From Calothrix sp. NIES-4101 (lineage in GTDB: Bacteria > Cyanobacteriota > Cyanobacteriia > Cyanobacteriales > Nostocaceae), in the NCBI GenBank assembly GCA_004296455.1, contig AP018280.1, forward strand, positions 3,534,001-3,598,000: 64,000 nucleotides of DNA, written 5' to 3'. This document shows positions 26,785 through 35,064 of the stretch, piece after piece (position 1 is the first letter of the stretch; each line of letters opens with the position of its first letter). The notes under the pieces were generated by a model that searched no databases, was not told where the DNA came from, and worked only from the letters and a program-made list of their open reading frames with translations. The position numbers were made by a program, and so were the translations under genes.

Positions 26785-27582
26785 CTACAACTGATGTAAC
26801 ATTTTATGAGTTTGGGGAATTACACGCACTTGTTTAACTAATCGCTTCATCATGGTCTGCCAACCTAAAACCTGGCTGGGAGAAGGTGCAAGCAAAACAA
26901 GCCCACCTACGAGTGCTGGCTCTACCAAAGGCGTGACGGGTTGTAAGAAGACGGGAATCTCCGGATTTACGTCAGCTACCAACTGAGCAAAACGTTCTAG
27001 CTCCCCAGTATCAGTACGGTCAGAAATAATTATCTTGACAAAAGTTTCGACTTGCGAATCATTGCACAGCTGGAGAAACCGAGCATGTTCCGAAAAGCGT
27101 TGTTCGCCACTTACGCTTGCGAGCTTGAAATCCATGCCTACCGAATCAATGTAAGGTAACACCATCGCTAGTTGTTCGGGACGATGACCACCAGTTTCTA
27201 AATATATTGGCAATCCAGTAGCAGCACGAACTTGAGGTAAAAATTCCTTGAGAAAGGATGCATGAAGAAGTGGTTCACCACCCGTTAAGCTAATGCTATC
27301 GTGTAAGCTAGGTATATTTTGCCGCTCTACCCATTGGAGTAACACAGGTAATGAAATTGGGTTAGAGTGAATTTCAAAATTACGTAATCCAGGGTAGGAC
27401 TCAATTTTACATTGAGTCGGTGCATTCCAGGTATTAGCGCTATCACAAAAGTGGCAACGTAAATCACACAGTGCAAAACGAATAAAAATCTGACGGGTGC
27501 CAACGTTGAGACCTTCTCCTTGGATAGCAGAGAAAAGTTCAACTAGGCGTGCAGTTGGGATAACAGTTGTGTTCGCGGTCAT
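26785..27582 (-). CDS. queE: 7-carboxy-7-deazaguanine synthase (radical SAM)
   Basis: Ring-contracting radical SAM enzyme of the preQ0/queuosine pathway. The 265-residue protein carries the iron-sulfur ligand motif CX3CX2C in FALCDLRCHFCDS (residues ~36-43), the substrate-binding SAIQGEGLNVGTRQIFIRF just before it and the GGEP loop (SLTGGEPLL). The start is ATG 27582; ten upstream codons in frame are not conserved. No other queuosine gene is next to it. Confidence 0.92.
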   Translation of the reverse strand: MTANTTVIPTARLVELFSAIQGEGLNVGTRQIFIRFALCDLRCHFCDSANTWNAPTQCKIESYPGLRNFEIHSNPISLPVLLQWVERQNIPSLHDSISLTGGEPLLHASFLKEFLPQVRAATGLPIYLETGGHRPEQLAMVLPYIDSVGMDFKLASVSGEQRFSEHARFLQLCNDSQVETFVKIIISDRTDTGELERFAQLVADVNPEIPVFLQPVTPLVEPALVGGLVLLAPSPSQVLGWQTMMKRLVKQVRVIPQTHKMLHQL

Positions 27583-27807
27583 GTGATGATATCTATGTGC
27601 TGCGTCTATCATTTAACGGCACAATAGCAAAGATGATTTTGACTTTATTTTTATATTGTGAATCCTGCTTTGCCTTTATCTGTGTCAAAACTTTAAAAAA
27701 TTAGCGATCGCCCTGATTGCTAGTGGTTATACATTAGGTTAGGGTATTCGCTAGAACAATCATGTTTGGCAGAATACATCAAAAGAGCAACGAAAGTGCA
27801 AAGTTTC

Positions 27808-28809
27808 ATGACTAGCCAACCCACAGAGGCAGATTTTCCCGTCACATTTCTGAACGAAACGGCAATAGTGCAGGTTCCAGCCAGGTTGAGCGTACTTGAG
27901 GCCGTAGCCTTTAAGCAAACCTGCCAAGAACTAGTTCAGACAAATGCTGTATTAAAACAAATTATTATTGCTTTTGACAACACTATTTTTATGGACAGTA
28001 GTGGCTTGGGAGCTTTAGTCAGTAATTTTAAAAATGCTCAAGAACAAGGGATTGAAATGGCACTCCGCAATGTCACTCCTCAAGTATTAGCAGTATTAAA
28101 TCTGACAGGGCTAGACCAGGTTTTTCCAATAGAGTCGTCAGCAGGAGCAGAATCTCTGCCTAGTTATCAACTAGAAGAGGTATTGCCTACCACCCATCCT
28201 TCCATTAAATCTTGGATGAAGCGCTTGATTGATATTTTGGGTGCAATAGTTGGTTTAGTAATTACAGCTATATTATTAATCCCAATCGCGATCGCCATTC
28301 AAATCGATGATCCAGGACCAATTTTATTCGCTCAAACCCGTTGCGGTTGGATGGGTAAGCAATTCAAGATTTGGAAATTCCGCTCAATGTGCGTTGACGC
28401 AGAAGCTAAAAAAGCCCAATTAGAAAAGCACAATCAAGTCCAAGGTGCATTTTTTAAAATTGACAACGATCCCAGAGTCACGCGAGTCGGTCGATTTCTC
28501 CGCCGAACCAGTCTTGATGAACTGCCCCAATTTTGGAACGTACTCACAGGCGAAATGAGTTTAGTTGGGACTCGTCCCCCTACACCCAATGAAGTATCCC
28601 ACTATGAAGTCCCAGAATGGCAGCGTTTAGATGTGAAGCCAGGGATGACTGGAGAATGGCAAGTTAATGGAAGGTCAAGCATACGCAGTTTCGAGGATGT
28701 AATTCGTCTCGATTTGCAGTATCAGAAAAATTGGAGTTTGTTATACGATTTGAAGCTTATTTTTAAAACCATCACAATTTTATTTAACAAAAATAGTGGT
28801 GCGGTCTAA
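27808..28809 (+). CDS. STAS domain fused to polyprenyl-phosphate sugar transferase
   Basis: Two-domain protein of 333 residues. The N-terminal ~110 residues form a STAS (anti-sigma-antagonist) domain with the phosphorylatable serine in [12 protein letters not shown]. The C-terminal ~205 residues are a bacterial sugar transferase of the undecaprenyl-phosphate glycosyl-1-phosphate transferase type: a membrane hairpin ([21 protein letters not shown]), then [40 protein letters not shown] and GTRPP. It would start exopolysaccharide repeat-unit assembly. The fusion suggests control of the first step by partner switching. ATG 27808 is preferred over an in-frame TTG at 27766. Confidence 0.88.
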   Translation: MTSQPTEADFPVTFLNETAIVQVPARLSVLEAVAFKQTCQELVQTNAVLKQIIIAFDNTIFMDSSGLGALVSNFKNAQEQGIEMALRNVTPQVLAVLNLTGLDQVFPIESSAGAESLPSYQLEEVLPTTHPSIKSWMKRLIDILGAIVGLVITAILLIPIAIAIQIDDPGPILFAQTRCGWMGKQFKIWKFRSMCVDAEAKKAQLEKHNQVQGAFFKIDNDPRVTRVGRFLRRTSLDELPQFWNVLTGEMSLVGTRPPTPNEVSHYEVPEWQRLDVKPGMTGEWQVNGRSSIRSFEDVIRLDLQYQKNWSLLYDLKLIFKTITILFNKNSGAV

Positions 28810-29443
28810 AAAATTGCTATTTATGAACATCTAAAGTTCTAGTTAAACTTCCAAATCTTGCGTGTCCAACCCGATTTCCTCGCGAAGTTGGGTTTTTACT
28901 TGGGAATAGGTAAACAAGGAGAATTCATAATACTTTTTGGGAAGGCTAACAGCTAGGAAATAATTCCACCACAAATTTCCCTTAACTAAATATATACGTA
29001 AAAAAATTCGCCTATTTCATGATTTACATGGATTGATATACCGCATATTTAGCAATTAATGCCAACATCATATTCATCGCTGATGCTTATCTATTGTTAA
29101 ATTGATTGTCAATATATCTAGAAATACTTAATTTAAGATGACGTGCGATCGCTCTTATTCACAATTTGGGTAATATCTTTTTATAGTTTATAAATATTTA
29201 TCGAATTTTTACGTAAGTAAAAATTCTGATCCAACATCATGGGCAAAAAATTTTTGTATAAAAAATAGCTTTTACTCCCTGAAGAGGAAAAGTCAAATTT
29301 TACTCAATCTTCAATGAAAAATAACGGACATTAATAAACTCTGAAGAGAAAATTATTAATAACAGCGCTAAAAATGCACGGCAAGAAAACGCAAGAGTAG
29401 TTCGTTGTTAAACCAATAACCAGGGATATTTTAAGAAAATTTT
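28810..29443. other. Gap between the sugar transferase and glycosyltransferase genes
   Basis: AT-rich, no gene seen. An inverted repeat AACCC/GGGTT (28868-28894) with a T-run to 28897 may terminate the sugar transferase message. The rest shows nothing I can name. Confidence 0.45.
28866..28897 (+). terminator. Possible terminator after the STAS/sugar transferase gene
   Basis: AACCC (28868-28872) pairs with GGGTT (28890-28894), with an inner TTC/GAA pair, followed by five T. It is 58 bases after the stop. The stem is not continuous, so efficiency is doubtful. Confidence 0.45.
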
Positions 29444-30820
29444 ATGCGAATCTTAATTTACTCTTACAATTACTACCCCGAACCAATAGGTATCGCTCCT
29501 CTGATGACTGAACTCGCAGAGGGATTAGTTAAACGTGGACATGAAGTAAGGGTAGTCACTGCCATGCCAAATTACCCACAACGTCAAATTTATGAAGCTT
29601 ATCGCGGTAAATTATTTGTTACTGAAGAGAAAAATGGTGTCAAAATTCAGCGTAGTTTTGTCTGGATTCGTCCTCAACCCAATCTATTAGACCGCATTTT
29701 GCTTGATGCTAGCTTTGTTGCCACCAGCTTTGTCCCCGCGATCGCTGGCTGGCGACCAGATGTAATTTTAACAACCTCACCTTCACTACCAGGATGCCTC
29801 CCCGCTTCACTTTTGGGATGGTTAAATCGTTGTCCTGTGATTTTAAATTTACAAGATATTCTCCCAGATGCGGCGATTCATACAGGTTTACTCAAAAATA
29901 AAGCCCTGATAAAAGTCTTCCAGATATTAGAAAAGTTTGCTTACCGCAGTTCTACCAAAATCAGTGTAATTGCTGATGGCTTTATTGACAATTTACTTCA
30001 AAAAGGTGTTAAAGCCAGTAAAATGGTGAAAATTCCTAATTGGGTTGATGTCAACTTCATTCGTCCTCTGCCCAAGGAGGCAAGTGAGTTTCGTGCTAAC
30101 CACAACCTGAACGGTAAATTCGTTGTCCTATATTCGGGTAATATCGCTTTAACTCAAGGTTTAGAAACAGTTGTTAAAGCTGCCAGCAAACTTCGCCACA
30201 TTCCCGATATTACCTTTGTCATTGTTGGTGAAGCTAAGGGATTACAGCGCTTGCAACAAGAATGTTTAGAACAAGGTGCGGATAACGTTCTATTGCTACC
30301 ATTCCAACCCCGTGAAAAATTGCCCGACATGCTTTCTGCTGCTGACGTGAGCTTGGTAGTACAAAAGAAAAATGTGATTTCCTTCAACATGCCTTCCAAA
30401 ATACAAGTCGCGCTTGCTAGTGGACGTGCCTTAGTTGCATCAGTACCAGATAGTGGTACCGCAGCACGAGCAATTCGTCAAAGTGGTGGTGGGATAGTTG
30501 TTCCTCCAGAAGAACCCCAAGCGCTAGCTGATGCAATTTTAGATTTGTATAAAGCACCAGAAAAAGTCAATTCGCTTGGTTACAATAGCCGTAAATTCGC
30601 AGTGGAAAACTATTCGTTTGATAGTGCCTTAAATCAGTATGAGTCTTTGTTCTATGCTGTCACCGAACCAACACTAGTTCCCGAGCCTCTGCTTCAGCCA
30701 GTTGTGATTGAACCTGTTTCTATTGAGCCTAATTTTGAAGCTCTTTTTTATGCAGTCCCCAAATCAACACCGATTGTAGAATCAGCATCAATTACTCAGC
30801 GAAAAATTATAGCTGAATAA
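29444..30820 (+). CDS. WcaI-like family 4 glycosyltransferase
   Basis: GT-B fold glycosyltransferase of the WcaI (colanic acid) type, 458 residues. N-terminal acceptor domain starting MRILIYSYNYYPEPIGIAPLMTELAEGL, donor domain with VVLYSGNIALTQGLETVV and FNMPSKIQVALASGRALVASV. After about residue 400 there is an unusual Pro/Glu/Val-rich tail in which the phrase LFYAV occurs twice (ESLFYAVTEP and EALFYAVPKS), which looks like a small internal duplication. The gene is downstream of the sugar transferase and likely acts in the same exopolysaccharide pathway. The sugar is unknown. Confidence 0.85.
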   Translation: MRILIYSYNYYPEPIGIAPLMTELAEGLVKRGHEVRVVTAMPNYPQRQIYEAYRGKLFVTEEKNGVKIQRSFVWIRPQPNLLDRILLDASFVATSFVPAIAGWRPDVILTTSPSLPGCLPASLLGWLNRCPVILNLQDILPDAAIHTGLLKNKALIKVFQILEKFAYRSSTKISVIADGFIDNLLQKGVKASKMVKIPNWVDVNFIRPLPKEASEFRANHNLNGKFVVLYSGNIALTQGLETVVKAASKLRHIPDITFVIVGEAKGLQRLQQECLEQGADNVLLLPFQPREKLPDMLSAADVSLVVQKKNVISFNMPSKIQVALASGRALVASVPDSGTAARAIRQSGGGIVVPPEEPQALADAILDLYKAPEKVNSLGYNSRKFAVENYSFDSALNQYESLFYAVTEPTLVPEPLLQPVVIEPVSIEPNFEALFYAVPKSTPIVESASITQRKIIAE

Positions 30821-30946
30821 GTACAGCTTGGCATTAATTCACAAGTGTTTTGATAGACAATGTACTGCTGCTTTAGACTACGCAGAGGAATGCTTTAGAC
30901 GCTTTGCGCCTACCTGTCAAATGCACCATTTTCAACCTAACCTAAA

Positions 30947-31020
30947 AAACCGGGTTTTTGAGCAAAATCGATCTTTTTGTAATCCTGGCTTTAGCCCAGG
31001 TAATATCCAAAACCCGGTTT
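30947..31020. repeat. Inverted repeat AAACCGGGTTTT
   Basis: AAACCGGGTTTT (30947-30958) pairs perfectly with AAAACCCGGTTT (31009-31020). The 50-base loop holds a second hairpin, CCTGG/CCAGG, near 30984-31000. A related AAACCCGG string occurs near 31406. It looks like a dispersed non-coding repeat element. Confidence 0.6.
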
Positions 31021-31210
31021 CTGGCATTGGTGCAGCTTTATCAATATCAATTAAAGTCAAATTATTGAAATTCCTAAACATTAAATATTTAAGATTAATC
31101 AAAATAGAATATGGGATTTACACATCACAATCTCATTTGAAGAATCTGCAAGAGTGGCGTTCGTCCAAACTAGTTTTGTTTAGGGTATAAATAGTTTAAT
31201 ATCAATAGGA

Positions 31211-31450
31211 GGTCTCCACAGAATAATTGATCCACTAATAAGGGATGATAGAAAAAGGGTAATTAAACGTCAAAATCTGGTTGTGACATTGATCAAAAAA
31301 GTTTACTCCACAGGAGTTAAACTCACAACTGAGGCTATGGCAGAAGTTGAAAAACAAATCCTTCGTCTTCCGCATCTCAAAAAATGGTTTGTTGAAATTT
31401 TTACGAAACCCGGCTCGTCATGGGATCATCTTTTTTGTGGAGTTCTCTAG
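31211..31450 (+). pseudogene. Transposase C-terminal remnant (ISAzo13-like)
   Basis: An open stretch without a start translates to a sequence containing VYSTGVKLTTEAMAEVEKQ and then RLPHLKKWFVEIF, which resembles the C-terminal end of ISAzo13-family transposases as I remember them. It ends in TAG at 31448. The rest of the transposase is missing. An identification from a short remnant is only moderately secure. Confidence 0.5.
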
Positions 31451-31612
31451 CCTAATACCCCCTCGTTGCTTGAGGTTGTCTTAAGGTTTCTATGTTGTAT
31501 ATTTTTATACAATCTTGAATAGCTAATTTATTCTGACTCCTGTAGCTTCCCCAAGCGGTATTATTCTAAGAATATTGAATTCTTCGTTTATGCTTCGGCA
31601 GCACTGCTATGT

Positions 31613-32185
31613 ATGCGCGAACAAGTATTAACTTGGTTAGCAGAACATGTTCCAGCGACTAGGATTGATCATATTCTCCGGGTCGAAGAGATGGCAATAG
31701 AACTAGCTTCTTTGCACAATATTGACAGCGAAAAAACAGCTAGTGCTGCATTAATGCATGACTTAGCAAAATATTTTTCGCCGAAGCGATTGTTGCAAAT
31801 GGCAAGGGCAGATGGTCTGGAGATAGATGAGGTGCTGGAGAGTAATCCCCATTTACTACATGCTGATGTCGGCGCAATTGTGGCTCGTGAAACTTTTGGT
31901 GTAAATGACAAAGAAATATTACAAGCGATCGCGAATCACACCTTGGGCAGACCAGGAATGAGTCGTCTTTGTTGTATTGTATTCTTAGCAGATAGTCTGG
32001 AACCGGCGCGGGGAGAAACCAAGGAACTCCAAGTTTTGCGAGAAGTTAGCTACTCCAATCTGGAACGGGCAATGTGGTTAACCTGCGATCGCACTGTTCA
32101 ATACTTATTAGAGCGTCGATGTACTATTCACCCCAGGGTGATTACAACCCGGAATTGGTTTTTAAGCAAATCAAAATCAAAATAA
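31613..32185 (+). CDS. yqeK: HD-domain hydrolase YqeK (symmetrical Ap4A hydrolase family)
   Basis: 190-residue metal-dependent phosphohydrolase. The HD signature is seen as H in RIDHILRVEEMA, the HD pair in LMHDLAKYF, H in HLLHADVGA, and IANHTLGRPGMSRL with the distal D in FLADSLEPARG. YqeK proteins hydrolyse diadenosine tetraphosphate to ADP. The gene sits just before rsfS, as in many bacteria, and the pair is probably co-transcribed (135 bases apart). Confidence 0.9.
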   Translation: MREQVLTWLAEHVPATRIDHILRVEEMAIELASLHNIDSEKTASAALMHDLAKYFSPKRLLQMARADGLEIDEVLESNPHLLHADVGAIVARETFGVNDKEILQAIANHTLGRPGMSRLCCIVFLADSLEPARGETKELQVLREVSYSNLERAMWLTCDRTVQYLLERRCTIHPRVITTRNWFLSKSKSK

Positions 32186-32320
32186 TTATGACTGGGTCGT
32201 CAACATGACACCTGTTTTTTTGTTAGTATTCAAAAAAACCTTGCAAACATTTGTAGTTTAAAATTTATTAGATGCGATTGTCAAAAATTGTTAAATAAAA
32301 ACTAGCGCGACTGAGGTTTA

Positions 32321-32752
32321 ATGTCCGATAACTTTACAGAAAACTTTCCATTACGGTCTACAACGGTGACGAATAGCCCAGTTGAAATCACAGCGATTGA
32401 TGGCGATGATGCAAGTGGCAAGCTGGCTTTAGTGGCAGCAGATGCAGCATCAGATCGTAAGGCTGGAGATATATTGCTATTGAGAGTAGCAGATGTATCT
32501 TACATCGCAGATTACTTTGTGGTGGTGACAGGCTATTCGCGGGTACAAGTACGAGCAATCGCTGATTCAATCGAAGAAAAAGTCGAACAGGAACTCCAAC
32601 GACTTCCCTTGCGAACAGAAGGAAAAGCTGAAGGTTCCTGGGTACTTTACGATTACGGGGATGTCCTAGTTCACGTTATGATGCCCAAAGAACGCGAATT
32701 TTACAACCTAGAAGCGTTTTGGGGTCATGGTAAACGGATTGAATTTACCTAG
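32321..32752 (+). CDS. rsfS: Ribosomal silencing factor RsfS
   Basis: Binds ribosomal protein L14 (encoded here by rplN at 59 kb) and blocks joining of the subunits when nutrients are short. The 143-residue protein has the DUF143 core: [35 protein letters not shown], then [35 protein letters not shown]. An N-terminal extension of ~30 residues precedes the core. Neighbours are yqeK upstream and CGLD27 downstream (47 bases). Confidence 0.93.
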   Translation: MSDNFTENFPLRSTTVTNSPVEITAIDGDDASGKLALVAADAASDRKAGDILLLRVADVSYIADYFVVVTGYSRVQVRAIADSIEEKVEQELQRLPLRTEGKAEGSWVLYDYGDVLVHVMMPKEREFYNLEAFWGHGKRIEFT

Positions 32753-32799
32753 AACAGTATTCAGTTCACTAACACTGATGGCAGTGGGAGTTAGCCAAC

Positions 32800-33297
32800 A
32801 TGATTAATTCTTCGGTTTCATGTCCGGTTCCAACCGAACAACAACCTGTCAACGAGTACGAAGAGTTAAAATCCGCTTGGTTATTTCGCGATTGTGCCGC
32901 AAACTGGCGCAAGTACGGAGCGCGAATAGTGTGGATTTACGGTTTGTCCTGGTTTATTGCAGCACCATTATCGGCTGCAAGTTTTGCCCCTCATAAGTAT
33001 ACCGTTCAGTTTCTTCTGAGCAGTGCGGCAGGAGCAAGTATTGGTGTTGTTCTGATACTGGTACGTTTGTATTTAGGATGGTCTTACATACGCGATCGCC
33101 TTTTCAGTCCGGTAATCTTCTATGAAGAATCTGGGTGGTACGATGGTCAAACCTGGACAAAACCTGAAGAAATTTTAACTCGTGATCGGCTAATTGTAGC
33201 TTACCAAGTGCAACCAATTTTGCGACGCTTGCAATTTACATTTGCTGGCTTGGCTGTATTGTACGTTGCTGGTACGATTATTTGGCAGATTTTATAA
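32800..33297 (+). CDS. CGLD27 / DUF1230 (Ycf36) membrane protein
   Basis: 165-residue protein of the CGLD27 family, conserved in cyanobacteria, algal plastids (Ycf36) and plants. Two hydrophobic segments (about residues 48-66 and 70-90) and one at the C-terminus (ala-rich FAGLAVLYVAGTIIW), with the conserved SPVIFYEESGWYDGQTWTKP and LTRDRLIVAYQVQPIL. Plant members act in adaptation to low iron; the biochemical role is not known. The yqeK-rsfS-CGLD27 order is a recurring cyanobacterial cluster. Confidence 0.87.
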   Translation: MINSSVSCPVPTEQQPVNEYEELKSAWLFRDCAANWRKYGARIVWIYGLSWFIAAPLSAASFAPHKYTVQFLLSSAAGASIGVVLILVRLYLGWSYIRDRLFSPVIFYEESGWYDGQTWTKPEEILTRDRLIVAYQVQPILRRLQFTFAGLAVLYVAGTIIWQIL

Positions 33298-33298
33298 A

Positions 33299-33447
33299 AG
33301 TTAGGAGTTAAGGGTTAGGAGTGAAGAGTAGGGGTAAACCATCTTGATTGCTTTGCCAATACAGCAAGTAGGATTAGAAAATAAATTTTTGAGACCCTAG
33401 TTAGCAATTTGTAACTCATAACTCATAACTCATAACTCATAACTCAT
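33299..33447. repeat. STRR array with five AACTCAT heptamers
   Basis: Five perfect head-to-tail copies of AACTCAT run from 33413 to 33447, immediately before the asparaginase start. The opposite end (33299-33325) carries GTTAGGAGTTA-type units of roughly complementary sense, so the two ends can pair. Confidence 0.8.
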
Positions 33448-33455
33448 TATCAGCA

Positions 33456-34403
33456 ATGGGAAAACGAACTCAAGCCGCAGCATTGGAAGTCCGCTTGCTG
33501 CGCGAAGGCATCATCGAATCGAGACACATAGTTCAAGCTGTTGTATCTGACGAACGCGGAAGGATTTTATCAGTTGCGGGGAATGCCGAAACTGCTACCT
33601 TTGTTCGTTCTGCACTCAAGCCATTTCAAGCACTTGCCGTTACTGCTACTGGTACACTCGAACGCTACGATTTAAGCGATCGCGATTTGGCAATTATCAC
33701 AAGTTCCCACAAGGCGAGCATTGAACAAGTGCGACAGGTGTTTAATATTCTCTGGCGAGCGGATATTGACTCATCAGCGTTGCAATGTCCAACCCCTCAA
33801 GGGAAACGCAGTTCTTTGGAATACAACTGCTCCGGGAAGCACGCGGGAATGCTAGCGGTGTGCCAGCAACGACATTTCCCTCTGAATACTTACATGGAGC
33901 GTAAGCACCCGATTCAACAGTTGATTATCACCAAAGTCGCAGAATTACTACGAATGCCCGCCGAAGAATTTATTGGTGCTCATGACGATTGTGGCGTACC
34001 CACCTATTTATTGCAAATTGGGCAAATGGCGCATTTATACGCCCAGCTTGCCTCTCGCAGCAATTTAGATATGGAGCGAATAGTCAGGGCAATGACTCAC
34101 CACCCAGTTCTAGTCGCAGGTGATGGCGAATTTGACACTGAGCTAATGCGTCTGACTCCTGGCGAACTTGTCAGTAAATCAGGTGCAGAAGGTGTACAGT
34201 GTGTCGGTAGATTAGGAGAAGGCATGGGACTGGCTATTAAAGTTGTAGATGGAGCAAAACGCGCCAAATACGCTGTTGCCATTCACCTACTGCAACAAAT
34301 GGGTTGGATTTCTCCAAGTTCCGCACAAGCCCTATCGGAGAAATTCATGAACGTCAATCAGTACAACCGTTTGGAAGTAATTGGAGAATTATCGTTTTTA
34401 TAG
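33456..34403 (+). CDS. L-asparaginase II family protein (PF06089 type)
   Basis: Asparaginase of the AnsA/asparaginase II class found in rhizobia and cyanobacteria, not related to the classical bacterial type I/II enzymes. 315 residues; the conserved stretches include SALKPFQALAV, the SSHKASIEQV loop, the CPTPQGKRSSLEYNCSGKHAGML segment and GAHDDCGVPTYLL. A Ser-x-x-Lys element (SSHK) and the conserved cysteines in NCSGKH and DDCGVP correspond to catalytic or zinc-binding positions in the family. The preceding array leaves only 8 bases to the start. The tRNA gene follows after 42 bases. Confidence 0.87.
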   Translation: MGKRTQAAALEVRLLREGIIESRHIVQAVVSDERGRILSVAGNAETATFVRSALKPFQALAVTATGTLERYDLSDRDLAIITSSHKASIEQVRQVFNILWRADIDSSALQCPTPQGKRSSLEYNCSGKHAGMLAVCQQRHFPLNTYMERKHPIQQLIITKVAELLRMPAEEFIGAHDDCGVPTYLLQIGQMAHLYAQLASRSNLDMERIVRAMTHHPVLVAGDGEFDTELMRLTPGELVSKSGAEGVQCVGRLGEGMGLAIKVVDGAKRAKYAVAIHLLQQMGWISPSSAQALSEKFMNVNQYNRLEVIGELSFL

Positions 34404-34445
34404 TTGCCAAAATTCTGGTTTGGGTCTATACTAGTTAAAGACGAC

Positions 34446-34784
34446 GCGGGATAGAGCAGCCTGGTAGCTCGTCGGGCTCAAGTGGATAAAATAACTAAAC
34501 GCTTAAAAGTTATTTTTTCTGTGGGCGGTACGTAAAGAAACTTGCGTACGTTTATCTGTCAAACTCGGGGAAGCCACTAGCGCGGTAATCCCGAACCAAG
34601 CCGAGAATTTTGATTCATCAAGGTTTAAGGAAGGTGTAGAGACTGGAAGGCAGATACCCTAACGTAAAGTCGAGGGTAAAGGGACAGTCCAGACCACAAA
34701 CTAGTTGAATCAACTGGGCAGTGAAAACTGTAGATGGTAAGCATAACCCGAAGGTCAGTGGTTCAAATCCACTTCCCGCCACCA
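34446..34784 (+). tRNA. Initiator tRNA-fMet(CAT), interrupted by a group I intron
   Basis: Exon 1 is 34446-34479 and exon 2 is 34742-34784, 77 bases when joined, with CCA encoded. Initiator features: the first pair is unpaired (C1 against C72), the anticodon stem has three G-C pairs (GGG/CCC) around CTCATAA, and the acceptor stem is GCGGGA with TCCCGC. The intron falls between T33 and the anticodon CAT, which gives the U at the 5' splice site and G at the intron end that group I splicing demands. Introns in cyanobacterial initiator tRNA genes are known. Confidence 0.9.
34480..34741 (+). ncRNA. Group I self-splicing intron, 262 nt, no ORF
   Basis: Recognised by position in the anticodon loop and by core elements. 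CTCGG (34564-34568) pairs with CCGAG (34601-34605) around GGGAAGCC and AACCAAGCC strings typical of cyanobacterial tRNA introns. GACTG (34641-34645) pairs with CAGTC (34685-34689) as a P7-like element beside GACAGTCCAGACC. The intron ends in GGTAAG with the terminal G. No homing endonuclease frame fits in it. The detailed P1 guide pairing was not resolved. Confidence 0.88.
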
Positions 34785-34800
34785 AATTAAAAGGTTAAAG

Positions 34801-34843
34801 TAAAGCTTTGCAAATGGAAAATATTTGCAAAGCTTTATTTTTT
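34801..34843 (+). terminator. Rho-independent terminator after the tRNA gene
   Basis: A perfect 14-bp stem, AAAGCTTTGCAAAT (34802-34815) with ATTTGCAAAGCTTT (34823-34836), loop of 7, followed by ATTTTTT. It is 17 bases after the tRNA 3' end. Confidence 0.88.
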
Positions 34844-35064
34844 ATGTTGAACTAATTTGAATTAATTTGGATAATTAGTAATATTTGGCTCCAAAACTGA
34901 AGACTGTTGTACTTGACGTACTTATTAGTCGATGGGGACTGTAAAAACCTGTCGAATCTCCGGGCGAATTTTGATATATCTTAAAGTAGAATTCGTGCAA
35001 ATCAAAAATATTCAAGTACAAGTATCTTAGTCAAACTATATTAATAAAGCTGGAGAGGAAAACA

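Larger units (their letters stand above)
30821..31612. other. Gap with a long inverted repeat and a transposase remnant
   Basis: Holds the 12-bp inverted repeat at 30947-31020 and the transposase fragment at 31211-31450, both listed separately. A 120-codon open frame over 30828-31190 starts with TTG and runs through the inverted repeat; its translation has no family character and is not called. Confidence 0.5.

Noticed and set aside
30828-31190. 120-codon frame after the glycosyltransferase
   Set aside because: Runs through the AAACCGGGTTTT inverted repeat, starts with TTG and has no recognisable protein pattern.
33413-33447. AACTCAT repeats considered as a CRISPR array
   Set aside because: Units are 7 bases with no spacers, so this is a short tandem repeat array.
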